The notes under the pieces: model-generated
Seen by the model: only the letters and a program-made list of their open reading frames with translations
What the model was told of the DNA's origin: nothing
The model's database searches: none
Assembly (NCBI RefSeq): GCF_017833525.1
Contig: NZ_JAFICD010000009.1
Coordinates: 124,001 to 188,000 of the forward strand
Direction: 5' to 3'
Length of the DNA: 64,000 nt
From: Duganella sp. 1411
GTDB lineage: Bacteria > Pseudomonadota > Gammaproteobacteria > Burkholderiales > Burkholderiaceae_D
Translations under genes and position numbers: made by a program
Part shown: in pieces, positions 26,153 to 34,322 of the stretch
How the letters are laid out: each line of letters starts with the position of its first letter
Position numbering within the stretch: the first letter of the stretch is position 1

Positions 26153-27253
26153 TTAGGCGGCGGCGGTCGCGGCGCCGCCGCGCGCGTGGTGATAAAGATG
26201 CTTGACCAGGTGCGTCAGCGGTTTTTCGAGCACGACATGGCATAGCCAACCGGCCGCCACGCACGCCGAGATCGTGATGAGGGCCGCGCCCTCGGCGGCG
26301 ATGGTTGGATAGCCGAGCCTGGCCAGCTTGCCCATCACCCTGGGCGCCAGCATGTACAGCACCGGCACATGCACCAGGTAGATGGAGTACGAGGCGTCGC
26401 CCAAGGCGATCAGGGCGCGGGGCCAGCGGACTTTGCTTTCCGATAATAAGACAAACGCAAACAGCAGCGCCGCCGGCACGCCGCGCGTCACCAGCCGGAA
26501 GCCGTCGTCCACCGGGATTGGCGCCGCCAGCGCGAGCGCGATCAGTCCGGCGACCAGGCAGGGATAGGCATGCTTGGCAGCCAAGCTGCCTTTCAGGTAG
26601 GCGGTGGCGATCGCGGCGCCGAGCAGGAACTCCAGGATCACACTGTTAAACAAGAAGGCGCGAAGGACCGAGCCCGGCGGCAGCAGCGCGCCGAGCGCGT
26701 AGCCACCGGCCACCAACATGGCGGACGACGCCAGCAGACGTTTTCTTTGTATCAGGATGGAGGCGGCGAACACCAGGTAAAAGAACACTTCGTAGTTGAG
26801 CGTCCAGCCGACGCCGAGGATGGGCTGCAGAATGCCGATCTCGTTAAAGGACGGGACGAAAAACACCGACAACAGGCGCAGCGGCGTGAGGTCGAAGTCG
26901 GCGCCGCCGGCGGGCTTGGTGTAATACGCCAGGCAGCACACGCCAAGGGTCACCACGGCGTACAGCGGCCACACCCGGATCAGCCGGTTGATCAGGAAAT
27001 CGGCGGTCGACTTGATGCCTTGCTGGTATGGGCGCGAGATGTAAATCATCAAAAACCCGCTCAGCACGAAGAACACATCCACGCCCATCGCGCCGAGGTC
27101 GACCAGGATGGGGTGCGACAGCAGCGGCGAGGGCGCCAGCCCGAAGCTGGCCGGCAGCTTGATGGTCACCGCTCTGAGCACGTGGTGGAAGACGACCGCC
27201 AGCGCGGCGAGTCCGCGCAGCGCTTGCAGTGAGGATAGACCTGGTTTGGACAT
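26153..27253 (-). CDS. Membrane acyltransferase (AT3), ExoZ-like
   Basis: A 366-residue acyltransferase-3 protein unlike the three tandem copies. It opens with SLQALRGLAALAVVFHHVLR (R-X10-H) and has GAMGVDVFFVLSGFLMIYI and VGWTLNYEVFFYL, a pattern I associate with ExoZ-type acetyltransferases of EPS clusters. No SGNH domain. It is divergent from uup, with its own promoter, and ends 141 bases from copy 3, so it is probably transcribed separately. Confidence 0.85.
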   Translation of the reverse strand: MSKPGLSSLQALRGLAALAVVFHHVLRAVTIKLPASFGLAPSPLLSHPILVDLGAMGVDVFFVLSGFLMIYISRPYQQGIKSTADFLINRLIRVWPLYAVVTLGVCCLAYYTKPAGGADFDLTPLRLLSVFFVPSFNEIGILQPILGVGWTLNYEVFFYLVFAASILIQRKRLLASSAMLVAGGYALGALLPPGSVLRAFLFNSVILEFLLGAAIATAYLKGSLAAKHAYPCLVAGLIALALAAPIPVDDGFRLVTRGVPAALLFAFVLLSESKVRWPRALIALGDASYSIYLVHVPVLYMLAPRVMGKLARLGYPTIAAEGAALITISACVAAGWLCHVVLEKPLTHLVKHLYHHARGGAATAAA

Positions 27254-27297
27254 GGGGGCTCGTGGGGAGGATTGCGGCGCGATACGCCGGAATTGCT

Positions 27298-27326
27298 ATA
27301 TTACACTTATAATTTCCTTTTTACAA
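27298..27326 (-). promoter_or_regulatory. Promoter of the ExoZ-like acyltransferase
   Basis: On the minus strand TTGTAA (27321-27326), a 17-base spacer and TAATAT (27298-27303), 45 bases before ATG 27253. The same AT-rich stretch has a plus-strand TATAAT at 27308-27313 that could serve uup, though without a clear -35. Confidence 0.55.
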
Positions 27327-27454
27327 TTAGTATTATCGGGGAGTTAAGTAAAGGAATCTGGCACCTGGAGCGCCACTATCGGTACAATGCACGTTTCATC
27401 CATCTCAACGACGTTGCGCCCGCCCGCGGCGCGTCGCCAACACACTTACTCACT

Positions 27455-29359
27455 ATGGCTGTCATCTCTCTTTCTTCGGCGCAACTCGCGTTCGGACACG
27501 TCGCGCTGCTCGATCACGCGGAATTTTCTTTGGAGGCCGGCGAGCGCGTCGGCCTGATCGGCCGCAACGGCACCGGCAAGTCGTCGCTGCTGAAGGTGAT
27601 CTCGGGCCGCTTCAAGCTCGACGACGGCCTGCTGGTGATGCAGCAAAACCTGCAAATCGCCTATGTCGAGCAGGAACCGGTGTTCGATCCGGAGATGACG
27701 GTGCACGACGCGGTCGCCGCCGGCATGGGCGAGCTGCCGGCGCTGCTCAAGGAATACGACGCGCTGACCGGCCAGTTCGGCCAGGGCAACGACGATGCCG
27801 TCATGGAGCGCATGCACGACATCCAGGTCAAGCTCGACGCCGGCGACGCGTGGAACCTGTCGAACAAGGTCGAGACCGTGCTCGACAAGCTGAACCTGAC
27901 CGGCGACATGCTGATGAAGACGCTCTCGGGCGGGATGCAAAAGCGCGTGGCGCTGGCGCGCGCGCTGGTGTCGGCGCCGGACGTGCTGCTGCTCGACGAA
28001 CCGACCAACCACCTCGACTTCAGCTCCATCCTGTGGCTCGAGGGCTTGCTGCGCGACTTCAAGGGCAGCGTGCTGTTCATCACCCACGACCGTTCCTTCC
28101 TGGACAACGTCGCCACCCGCATCATCGAACTCGACCGCGGCCGCCTGCTGTCATACCCGGGCAACTTCACCACCTACCAGACCCGCAAGGCCGAGCAGCT
28201 GGAGAACGAGGAGGTCGAGAACGCCAAGTTCGACAAGTTCCTGGCGCAGGAGGAGGTGTGGATACGCAAGGGCGTCAAGGCGCGCCGCGTGCGCGACGAG
28301 GGCCGCGTGCGCCGCCTCGAGGCGCTGCGCCTGCAGCGCTCGGCGCGCCGCGAGCAGCAGGGCCAGGTCAAGCTGGAGGTCGGTTCTAGCGAGCGCTCGG
28401 GCAAGATCGTCGCCGAGCTGGAAAACATCAGCAAGCGCTTCGGCGAGCGCGTGATCGTCGACAACTTCACCGGCACCGTGCTGCGCGGCGACAAGGTCGG
28501 CCTGATCGGCGCCAACGGCGCCGGCAAGACCACCCTGCTCAAGATGATCCTGGGCGAGCTGGCGCCCGATAGCGGCAGCGCGCGCCTGGGCACCAAGCTG
28601 CAGGTGGCGTACTTCGACCAGATGCGCACCCAGCTCAACGAGGAGGCCAGCCTGATCGAGACCATCTCGCCGGGCAGCGACTGGGTCGAGGTCAACGGCC
28701 AGCGCAAGCACTCGATGAGCTATCTGAACGACTTCCTGTTCTCGCCCGAGCGCGCCCGCTCGCCGGTCAAGTCGCTCTCCGGCGGCGAGCGCAACCGCCT
28801 GCTGCTGGCGCGCCTGTTCGCCAAGCCGGCCAACTGCCTGGTGCTGGACGAACCGACCAACGACCTCGACATCGACACCCTGGAGTTATTGGAGGAGTTG
28901 CTCGAGGAATACACCGGCACCGTGTTCCTGGTCAGCCACGACCGCACCTTCCTCGACAACGTCGTCACCCAGGTCATCGTGGCCGAGGGCGAGGGCCGCT
29001 GGCGCGAGTTCGTCGGCGGCTACAGCGACTGGGAGCGGGTGCGCGACACGGTGGCGCCCACGCCCAAGGCCAAGCCGGCCGCCAAGGCCGCCGAGCCGGT
29101 CTCGACCATGGCGGCGCCGGCCGCCGCCAAGGCCAAAAAGCTCAGCTTCAAGGAGCAGCGCGAGCTCGACGAGCTGCCCAAGCTGATCGCCGCGCTCGAG
29201 GACGAGCAGAGCGCGCTGGCGCTGCAGCTGTCGGACCCGGATTTCTACAAGAAACAGGCGGCCGAGGCCAAGCGGGTCAACGCCCGCGTCGAGCAGATCG
29301 AGGTCGAATTGCTGGAAGCGCTGGAAAAGTGGGAACAGATCGAGGCGCGCCAGCGCTGA
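27455..29359 (+). CDS. uup: ABC-F family ATPase Uup
   Basis: A 634-residue soluble protein with two ABC ATPase domains and no membrane part. Domain 1 has GRNGTGKSS and LSGGMQKRVALARAL; domain 2 has GANGAGKTT and LSGGERNRLLLARLF, each with a DEPTNHLD/DEPTNDLD Walker B. The C-terminal tail (about 560-634) is a charged coiled coil, the mark of Uup, which binds DNA or ribosomes and affects transposon excision. ATG 27455 is chosen because ABC homology begins there; the frame is open from 27272 but that leader is unlike the family. Probably a housekeeping gene next to the EPS region. Confidence 0.92.
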   Translation: MAVISLSSAQLAFGHVALLDHAEFSLEAGERVGLIGRNGTGKSSLLKVISGRFKLDDGLLVMQQNLQIAYVEQEPVFDPEMTVHDAVAAGMGELPALLKEYDALTGQFGQGNDDAVMERMHDIQVKLDAGDAWNLSNKVETVLDKLNLTGDMLMKTLSGGMQKRVALARALVSAPDVLLLDEPTNHLDFSSILWLEGLLRDFKGSVLFITHDRSFLDNVATRIIELDRGRLLSYPGNFTTYQTRKAEQLENEEVENAKFDKFLAQEEVWIRKGVKARRVRDEGRVRRLEALRLQRSARREQQGQVKLEVGSSERSGKIVAELENISKRFGERVIVDNFTGTVLRGDKVGLIGANGAGKTTLLKMILGELAPDSGSARLGTKLQVAYFDQMRTQLNEEASLIETISPGSDWVEVNGQRKHSMSYLNDFLFSPERARSPVKSLSGGERNRLLLARLFAKPANCLVLDEPTNDLDIDTLELLEELLEEYTGTVFLVSHDRTFLDNVVTQVIVAEGEGRWREFVGGYSDWERVRDTVAPTPKAKPAAKAAEPVSTMAAPAAAKAKKLSFKEQRELDELPKLIAALEDEQSALALQLSDPDFYKKQAAEAKRVNARVEQIEVELLEALEKWEQIEARQR

Positions 29360-29676
29360 GCCCGGCGCCGTGAAAAAATGTTGCGGTGCGGTATAGACAC
29401 CCAAGGTTGCTTCAAATATAATTTTACGGCGTCGGCGAGCGCCGGCCGCCGTCAAAAATGTAATGTGTGGAAGTCTTGTTATCACGGTGATATGATTCAG
29501 CGTCGCCGTCGCGGCCAGGCTTTGTTGCGCGCCGGACGAGGCGGTTTTACGGGGTTTTCCACGGTGCGCCGTCCCGGGCGCACACTCTCTAGGACTAAGA
29601 GCAAAAAAATGTTGAGATCGCATACAAGAACATCCCGGCTGTTTCCCCTGTCGACGCGGACCGCACCGTGGGCCTG
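29360..29676. other. Leader region of the EPS operon
   Basis: A 317-base region with no long gene. It contains a palindrome with extended -10 (29480-29496), a hairpin GTGCGCC/GGCGCAC (29564-29583) and a 22-codon open frame (29609-29677) whose stop overlaps the epsL start. The long leader suggests regulation after transcription start. Confidence 0.55.
29480..29496 (+). promoter_or_regulatory. Candidate promoter/operator for the EPS operon
   Basis: TATCAC-G-GTGATA (29480-29492) is a perfect six-base-arm palindrome. It merges into TGATATGAT (29488-29496), an extended -10 with one mismatch to TATAAT. No good -35 is present, as is common for extended -10 promoters. A repressor or activator site overlapping the promoter is likely but unproven. 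Confidence 0.4.
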
Positions 29677-29677
29677 A
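29609..29677 (+). CDS. Possible 22-residue leader peptide coupled to epsL
   Basis: ATG 29609 opens a short frame (starts MLRSHTRTSR, ends RTAPWA) that closes with TGA at 29675-29677; the A of that stop is the A of the epsL ATG (TGATG). The sequence upstream (AGGA, then an A-run) gives a weak ribosome site. The stop-start overlap would allow reinitiation at epsL. Expression is not shown by sequence alone, and it may be chance. Confidence 0.3.
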   Translation: MLRSHTRTSRLFPLSTRTAPWA

Positions 29678-30885
29678 TGCGCGCGCCCGGCGCCGGGAAA
29701 CTCATCGCGTTGCCGCTCATTATCAGCGGCCTGTTCACCGCCTCCGCGCGGGCCCAGATCAGCGACACGTTCCAGCCGTATGTATCGGCTGGCTACGCCT
29801 ACGACGACAATTTGCTGCGCCGTGACAACACCAAAAACTCCGGCGCGGCCGAGTCCGACACCTACACCACCCTGGTGGCCGGGGTCGGCATGGAGCGTCC
29901 GATCGGGCGCCAGGTGGTGACCGCGTCGGTGCGCGCCAGCAAGGTCGCGTTCGACAAGAACAGCCAACTCGACTATACAGGCAAGGACGCCGCCGCCGAA
30001 TGGCAGTGGCAGCTGGGCAACCACCTGAACGGCCACGCCGGCGCCAGCTACAGCGAGTCGCTGGCCTCGTTCGCCGACTTCGGCTCGAGCGAGCGCAACA
30101 TCCGTACCGACACCAAGCGTTACGTCGACGGCAACTGGCGCTTCCACCCGTCGTGGCAGGTCCACGCCGGCTACGTCAACGAACGCTTCGGCTTCGACCT
30201 GCCGTCGCAAAGCTATAACAACCGCACCGAGAAGGCCGCCGAAACCGGCTTCGACTACATCGCCAGCAGCGGCAGCACCTTCGGCATGGTGGCGCGCAAG
30301 CTCAAGGGCGAGTATCCGAACCAGGGCGTCAACCCGGTCACCGGCGTGTCCATCGACAACGGCTACGACCAGGACGAGCTCAAGGTCAACGTCCACTGGC
30401 TCGCCAGCGGCGTGACCCAGGTCACCTTCCTCGGCGGCTGGGTGCGGCGCACCCACGACACCGACAAGCAGCGCGACGACAGCGGCGTCAACGGCCGCCT
30501 GATCGCCAACTGGACGCCGCTGGGCCACACCCAGTTCAACGCCATGGTGTGGCGCGAGTTCGGCGCCGCCGAGGGCGTCTTCGTCAACAGCGCGCTGAGC
30601 ACCGGCGTCAGCGCCGGCGCCGCGTGGTCGCCGACGGCCAAGCTGACCTACACCGGCAACGTCAAGTACGAGCGGCGCGAGTTCGAGCCGCTCACCGGCA
30701 TCACCGGCCTGGGCGGGCTGACCGACAACGCCCGCACCGCCTCGCTCGGCGTCACCTACCAGGCGTGGCGCCAGGTCAGCCTGAGCCTGAACGGCTTCAC
30801 CAGCCGCCGCTCCGGCAGCGCCGCGGCGGCCACGTCGAGCTACCGCGCCAAGGGCCTCTCGTTTAACGCCACCGTAAAGTTTTAA
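29677..30885 (+). CDS. epsL: EpsL-type outer-membrane beta-barrel, EPS secretion
   Basis: A 402-residue exported protein: signal peptide (residues 1-27, SARAQ), then about 18 alternating beta strands with aromatic girdles and a C-terminal strand ending in phenylalanine (SFNATVKF), the usual end of outer-membrane barrels. It fits the EpsL family linked to exosortase B loci, thought to help EPS leave through the outer membrane. Start ATG 29677 overlaps a short leader frame; GTG 29668 is possible. It ends five bases before the sugar transferase gene. Confidence 0.82.
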   Translation: MRAPGAGKLIALPLIISGLFTASARAQISDTFQPYVSAGYAYDDNLLRRDNTKNSGAAESDTYTTLVAGVGMERPIGRQVVTASVRASKVAFDKNSQLDYTGKDAAAEWQWQLGNHLNGHAGASYSESLASFADFGSSERNIRTDTKRYVDGNWRFHPSWQVHAGYVNERFGFDLPSQSYNNRTEKAAETGFDYIASSGSTFGMVARKLKGEYPNQGVNPVTGVSIDNGYDQDELKVNVHWLASGVTQVTFLGGWVRRTHDTDKQRDDSGVNGRLIANWTPLGHTQFNAMVWREFGAAEGVFVNSALSTGVSAGAAWSPTAKLTYTGNVKYERREFEPLTGITGLGGLTDNARTASLGVTYQAWRQVSLSLNGFTSRRSGSAAAATSSYRAKGLSFNATVKF

Positions 30886-30890
30886 GCGTC

Positions 30891-32270
30891 ATGACGGTCA
30901 ATGAGAGTCCCCTGATCACCTTTTTCGAGCGCGTGGTCGATCCCCTGATCATCATGGGGATGTTGTATTTGTGCACCGTCGCGCTGGGCGCCAGCTTCAC
31001 CGGGTACTCGCTGGTGCTGACGATCATCGCCTTCTTCGTCGCCTCGTCGGTCTACAAGTACATCGATCCATACCGCAGCTGGCACACCGGCGGGCGCTGG
31101 GCCGCCGCGCGCGACCTGGTGCTGGGCTGGCTGCTGACGGTGGTGCTGCTGATCCTGATCGGCTACGCCAGCGGCATGGTGCCGCACTACGACCGCACCG
31201 TGGTCGTGGTGTGGATGGCGGCCACGCCGCTGGCCATGCTGCTGTGCCACCTGGCCGCGCACCGGCTCGGCGCCGACCCCCGCCGCGGCCAGTTGAGCTC
31301 GGTCGTGATCGTCGGCGCCAACGACGTCAGCGTCAAGTTCGCCGCCACCATCGGCCGCCTGCCCAACCTGCTGATGAACGTGCACGGCTACTTCGACGAC
31401 CGCGGCCCGGAGCGCCGCGTCGAGGGCGTGGCCCATCCGATGCTCGGCCGCATGTCCGACATCGCCGCCTACGTGCGCCAGCACCAGATCAAGATGATCT
31501 TCATCAGCCAGCCGATCTCGGCCCAGCCGCGCATCCGCCAGCTGCTCGACGAGCTCGAGGACACCACCGCGTCGGTCTACTTCCTGCCCGACATCTATGT
31601 GTTCGACCTGATGCAGGCGCGCTTCGGCAGCGTCGGCGGCATGCCGGTGATCGGCATCCGCGAGTCGCCGTTCACCGGCGTCAACAGCATCATCAAGCGC
31701 TGCAGCGACATCGTGCTGGCGCTGGCGATCCAGATCCTGCTGATCCCGGTGATGCTGGTGATCGCCGTGGCCATCAAGCTGACCTCGCCGGGACCGATCA
31801 TCTTCCCCCAGCGGCGCTACGGCCTCAACGGCGAGGAGATCATCGTCTACAAGTTCCGCTCGATGACGGTGACCGAGAACGGCGACAAGGTGGTGCAGGC
31901 CAAGAAAGGCGACCAGCGCATCACGCCGGTCGGCGGCTTCCTGCGCCGCAGCTCGCTCGACGAGCTGCCGCAGTTCCTCAACGTGCTGCAGGGGCGCATG
32001 AGCATCGTCGGGCCGCGCCCGCACGCGGTCGCCCACAACGAGCAGTACCGCAAGCTGATCAAGGGCTACATGCTGCGCCACAAGGTCAAGCCGGGCATCA
32101 CCGGCTGGGCCCAGGTCAACGGCCTGCGCGGCGAGACCGAGACGCTCGACAAGATGGAGGCGCGCATCGAGTACGACCTCGACTACCTGCGCAACTGGTC
32201 GCTGTGGCTCGATTTGTGGATCATCGTGCGCACCGTGCTGGTGGTGGCCAAGCGCGAGAACGCGCATTGA
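30891..32270 (+). CDS. Undecaprenyl-phosphate glucose (sugar) phosphotransferase, EPS initiation
   Basis: A 459-residue membrane enzyme of the WcaJ/EpsB type. Residues 1-130 hold four to five helices, a Rossmann-like CoA-binding-type domain follows (about 140-260), and the C-terminal bacterial sugar transferase domain has FKRCSDI-like entry, KLTSPGPIIFPQRRYG, YKFRSM, SLDELPQFLNVLQGRMSIVGPRP and PGITGWAQVNG. It transfers hexose-1-phosphate, probably glucose, to undecaprenyl phosphate, the first step of repeat-unit synthesis. Coupled with epsL upstream; a 176-base gap with promoter separates it from epsD. Confidence 0.9.
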   Translation: MTVNESPLITFFERVVDPLIIMGMLYLCTVALGASFTGYSLVLTIIAFFVASSVYKYIDPYRSWHTGGRWAAARDLVLGWLLTVVLLILIGYASGMVPHYDRTVVVVWMAATPLAMLLCHLAAHRLGADPRRGQLSSVVIVGANDVSVKFAATIGRLPNLLMNVHGYFDDRGPERRVEGVAHPMLGRMSDIAAYVRQHQIKMIFISQPISAQPRIRQLLDELEDTTASVYFLPDIYVFDLMQARFGSVGGMPVIGIRESPFTGVNSIIKRCSDIVLALAIQILLIPVMLVIAVAIKLTSPGPIIFPQRRYGLNGEEIIVYKFRSMTVTENGDKVVQAKKGDQRITPVGGFLRRSSLDELPQFLNVLQGRMSIVGPRPHAVAHNEQYRKLIKGYMLRHKVKPGITGWAQVNGLRGETETLDKMEARIEYDLDYLRNWSLWLDLWIIVRTVLVVAKRENAH

Positions 32271-32331
32271 CGGGGAGGGCGTCGAATAGGAATGCTGCAT
32301 TGCGATATTTGTGCCACAATCCGGGTTGAGG

Positions 32332-32388
32332 TTGCATTTAATGCATAGCCTTTATAATATTGACAATCGTTTGAGCGGAACGCATACT
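32332..32388 (+). promoter_or_regulatory. Internal promoter before epsD, with palindrome
   Basis: TTGACA (32360-32365) is a perfect -35, followed after 17 bases by CATACT (32383-32388). A second overlapping pair, TTGCAT (32332-32337) and TAATAT (32355-32360), also has 17-base spacing. TGCAT-TTA-ATGCA (32333-32345) is a small palindrome just upstream of the TTGACA promoter. This should drive epsD-xrtB separately from epsL. Confidence 0.6.
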
Positions 32389-32446
32389 CTGCCCCCACGC
32401 CGGCCGAGGGCCGCGCCGCCGCCACGAATGACCGAGGAAGACTATT

Positions 32447-33424
32447 TTGAACCATACACAATTTGACGGCCAACATGCCGGCGCCGCTGTCCGCGCCCCC
32501 CTGCGCCACCCCCTGCGCCGCGTCGGCGGCGGCGCCCTGGCGCTGCTGCTGGTGGCCGGCCTGGCCGCCTGCGGCAAGGGCGACCAGAAGTCCGGCCAGG
32601 CGCTCGTCAAGGTCGGCGGCGAGGAAATCACCGCGTTGCAGCTGAACGAGGAACTGGCGCGCTCGGGCGTGCCCGGCGCCCAGCAACAGCAGGCCCGGCC
32701 GCAAATCCTGGCGTCGCTGGTCGACCGCCAGCTGCTGATCAACGAGGCCGTCAAGGACAAGACCGACCGCGACCCCAAGGTGGTGCAGGCGATCGAGCGC
32801 GCCAAGTCGCTGATCCTGGCGCAAGCCTATCTGCAGAAGAAGATCGGCACGCCGGCCAAGCCGACCAAGGAAGAGGTCAAGGCCTACTTCGAGCAACACC
32901 CGGCGCTGTTCGCCCAGCGTAAGACGATCGACATGCGCCAGCTGCTGCTGGCGACGGCCGACCTGACCGACGACCTCAAAAAGGACATCGACGCCGCCAA
33001 GTCGCTCGACGACGTCTCCGCCTTGCTCGACCGCAAGGACGTCAAGTACCAGCGCAACCAGATCTCGCGCAGCTACGCCGACCTGGCGCCGGCGCTGGGC
33101 GACAAGCTGCTGGCGCTGCCCAAGGGCCAGTTGTTCATCATCCGCGAGGGCGAGCGCAGCACCGTCGTCACCATCACCGACGTGCGCGACACGCCGGTCG
33201 ACCTGGCCGCGTCGACGCCGCAGATCGAGCAATACCTGATGAACACGCGCGGCAAGGAGGCGGCGGCGGCCGAGCTGGCGCGCCTGCGCGCGGCCAGCAA
33301 GATCGAGTACGCCAGCAAGGCCGACGAGCCGTCGGCCAAGCCGGCGGCCGCGCCGGCCGCGACCGCGGCCCCGGCCGCCGGGCGCGACGACGCCACCGCC
33401 CGCGGCGTGGCCGGACTGAAATGA
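32447..33424 (+). CDS. epsD: EpsD-family peptidyl-prolyl isomerase lipoprotein
   Basis: A 325-residue periplasmic lipoprotein. The N-terminus carries a lipobox LVAGLAAC with the cysteine near residue 43, followed by a SurA/PpiC-type chaperone N-region (VGGEEITALQLNEELAR, ASLVDRQLLINEAV) and a shortened parvulin-like domain (about 165-265). EpsD proteins are standard members of exosortase B EPS loci and presumably help fold or assemble envelope parts of the export machine. The start is TTG 32447, with AGGAAG seven bases upstream. The C-terminal 30 residues are Ala/Pro-rich low complexity. Confidence 0.85.
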   Translation: MNHTQFDGQHAGAAVRAPLRHPLRRVGGGALALLLVAGLAACGKGDQKSGQALVKVGGEEITALQLNEELARSGVPGAQQQQARPQILASLVDRQLLINEAVKDKTDRDPKVVQAIERAKSLILAQAYLQKKIGTPAKPTKEEVKAYFEQHPALFAQRKTIDMRQLLLATADLTDDLKKDIDAAKSLDDVSALLDRKDVKYQRNQISRSYADLAPALGDKLLALPKGQLFIIREGERSTVVTITDVRDTPVDLAASTPQIEQYLMNTRGKEAAAAELARLRAASKIEYASKADEPSAKPAAAPAATAAPAAGRDDATARGVAGLK

Positions 33425-33474
33425 CGAGCGGCCCGACCGGGCCGAGCCCAATCGCACCCTACGGAGAACCTATT

Positions 33475-34263
33475 ATGAAACGAATCGTATTTTGGATGAT
33501 GGCGTCGCTGCTGGCGCTGACCCTGAACGCGGCCAACGCCGCCGAGCTGCTGCTCGGACCTGGCGACGTGGTCAAGATCTCGGTCTACAACAACCCCGAC
33601 CTGACCACCGAGACGCGCGTGAGCGCGTCCGGCTTCATCACCTTCCCGCTGGTGGGCCAGGTGGCGGTGGCCGGCCTGCCGACGGCGTCGGCGGAAAAGA
33701 AGATCGCCCAGCTGCTGGTGTCGGGCGGCTTCGTCAAGAACCCGCAGGTCAACATGATCGTCACCGTGCTGCAGAGCCAGCAGGTGTCGGTGCTGGGCCA
33801 GGTGGGCCGTCCGGGCCGCTATCCGCTGGACGGCAGCCGTAGCGTGCTCGACGTGCTGGCGCTGGCCGGCGGCGTCAGCGCCGACGGCGGCGACACCGTC
33901 ACCGTGCTGCGCACGCGCAACGGCGCCACCACCAAGGACGTCATCGACGTCGCCGAGCTGGTGCGCACGAGCAATATGAAGGCCGACCTCGACCTGAGCG
34001 GCAACGACGTCGTCTACGTCGAGCGCGCGCCGCGCTTCTACATCTACGGCGAGGTGCAGCGTCCCGGCATGTTCCGCATCGAACGCTCGATGACGGTGCT
34101 GCAGGCGCTGGCCGCCGGCGGCGGCCTGACCGCGCGCGGCACCGAGCGCGGCCTGCGCATCAAGCGCCGCGACGCCGAGGGCAAGCTGCAGATCCTCGAG
34201 GCCAAGTACGACGACCTGGTGCAGAACGACGACGTGCTGTACGTGCGCGAGAGCCTGTTCTGA
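33475..34263 (+). CDS. epsE: EpsE polysaccharide export protein (Wza-like)
   Basis: A 262-residue secreted protein: signal peptide to about residue 21 (LNAANAAELLL), then a polysaccharide-export (PES) domain LLGPGDVVKISVYNNPDLTTETRVSASGFITFPLVGQV, followed by two SLBB-type domains (VSVLGQVGRPGRYPL and FYIYGEVQRPGMFRI). It lacks a lipobox, unlike Wza. It probably forms the outer-membrane or periplasmic export channel with EpsF. The open frame reaches back to 33421, but ATG 33475 has GGAGAA upstream and directly starts the signal peptide. Confidence 0.9.
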   Translation: MKRIVFWMMASLLALTLNAANAAELLLGPGDVVKISVYNNPDLTTETRVSASGFITFPLVGQVAVAGLPTASAEKKIAQLLVSGGFVKNPQVNMIVTVLQSQQVSVLGQVGRPGRYPLDGSRSVLDVLALAGGVSADGGDTVTVLRTRNGATTKDVIDVAELVRTSNMKADLDLSGNDVVYVERAPRFYIYGEVQRPGMFRIERSMTVLQALAAGGGLTARGTERGLRIKRRDAEGKLQILEAKYDDLVQNDDVLYVRESLF

Positions 34264-34322
34264 TAGTGCCGGCCGCCGGCCAGCCGGCCCGCGGCCCGTC
34301 CGCCCCTTTTTGAGAGACAACC

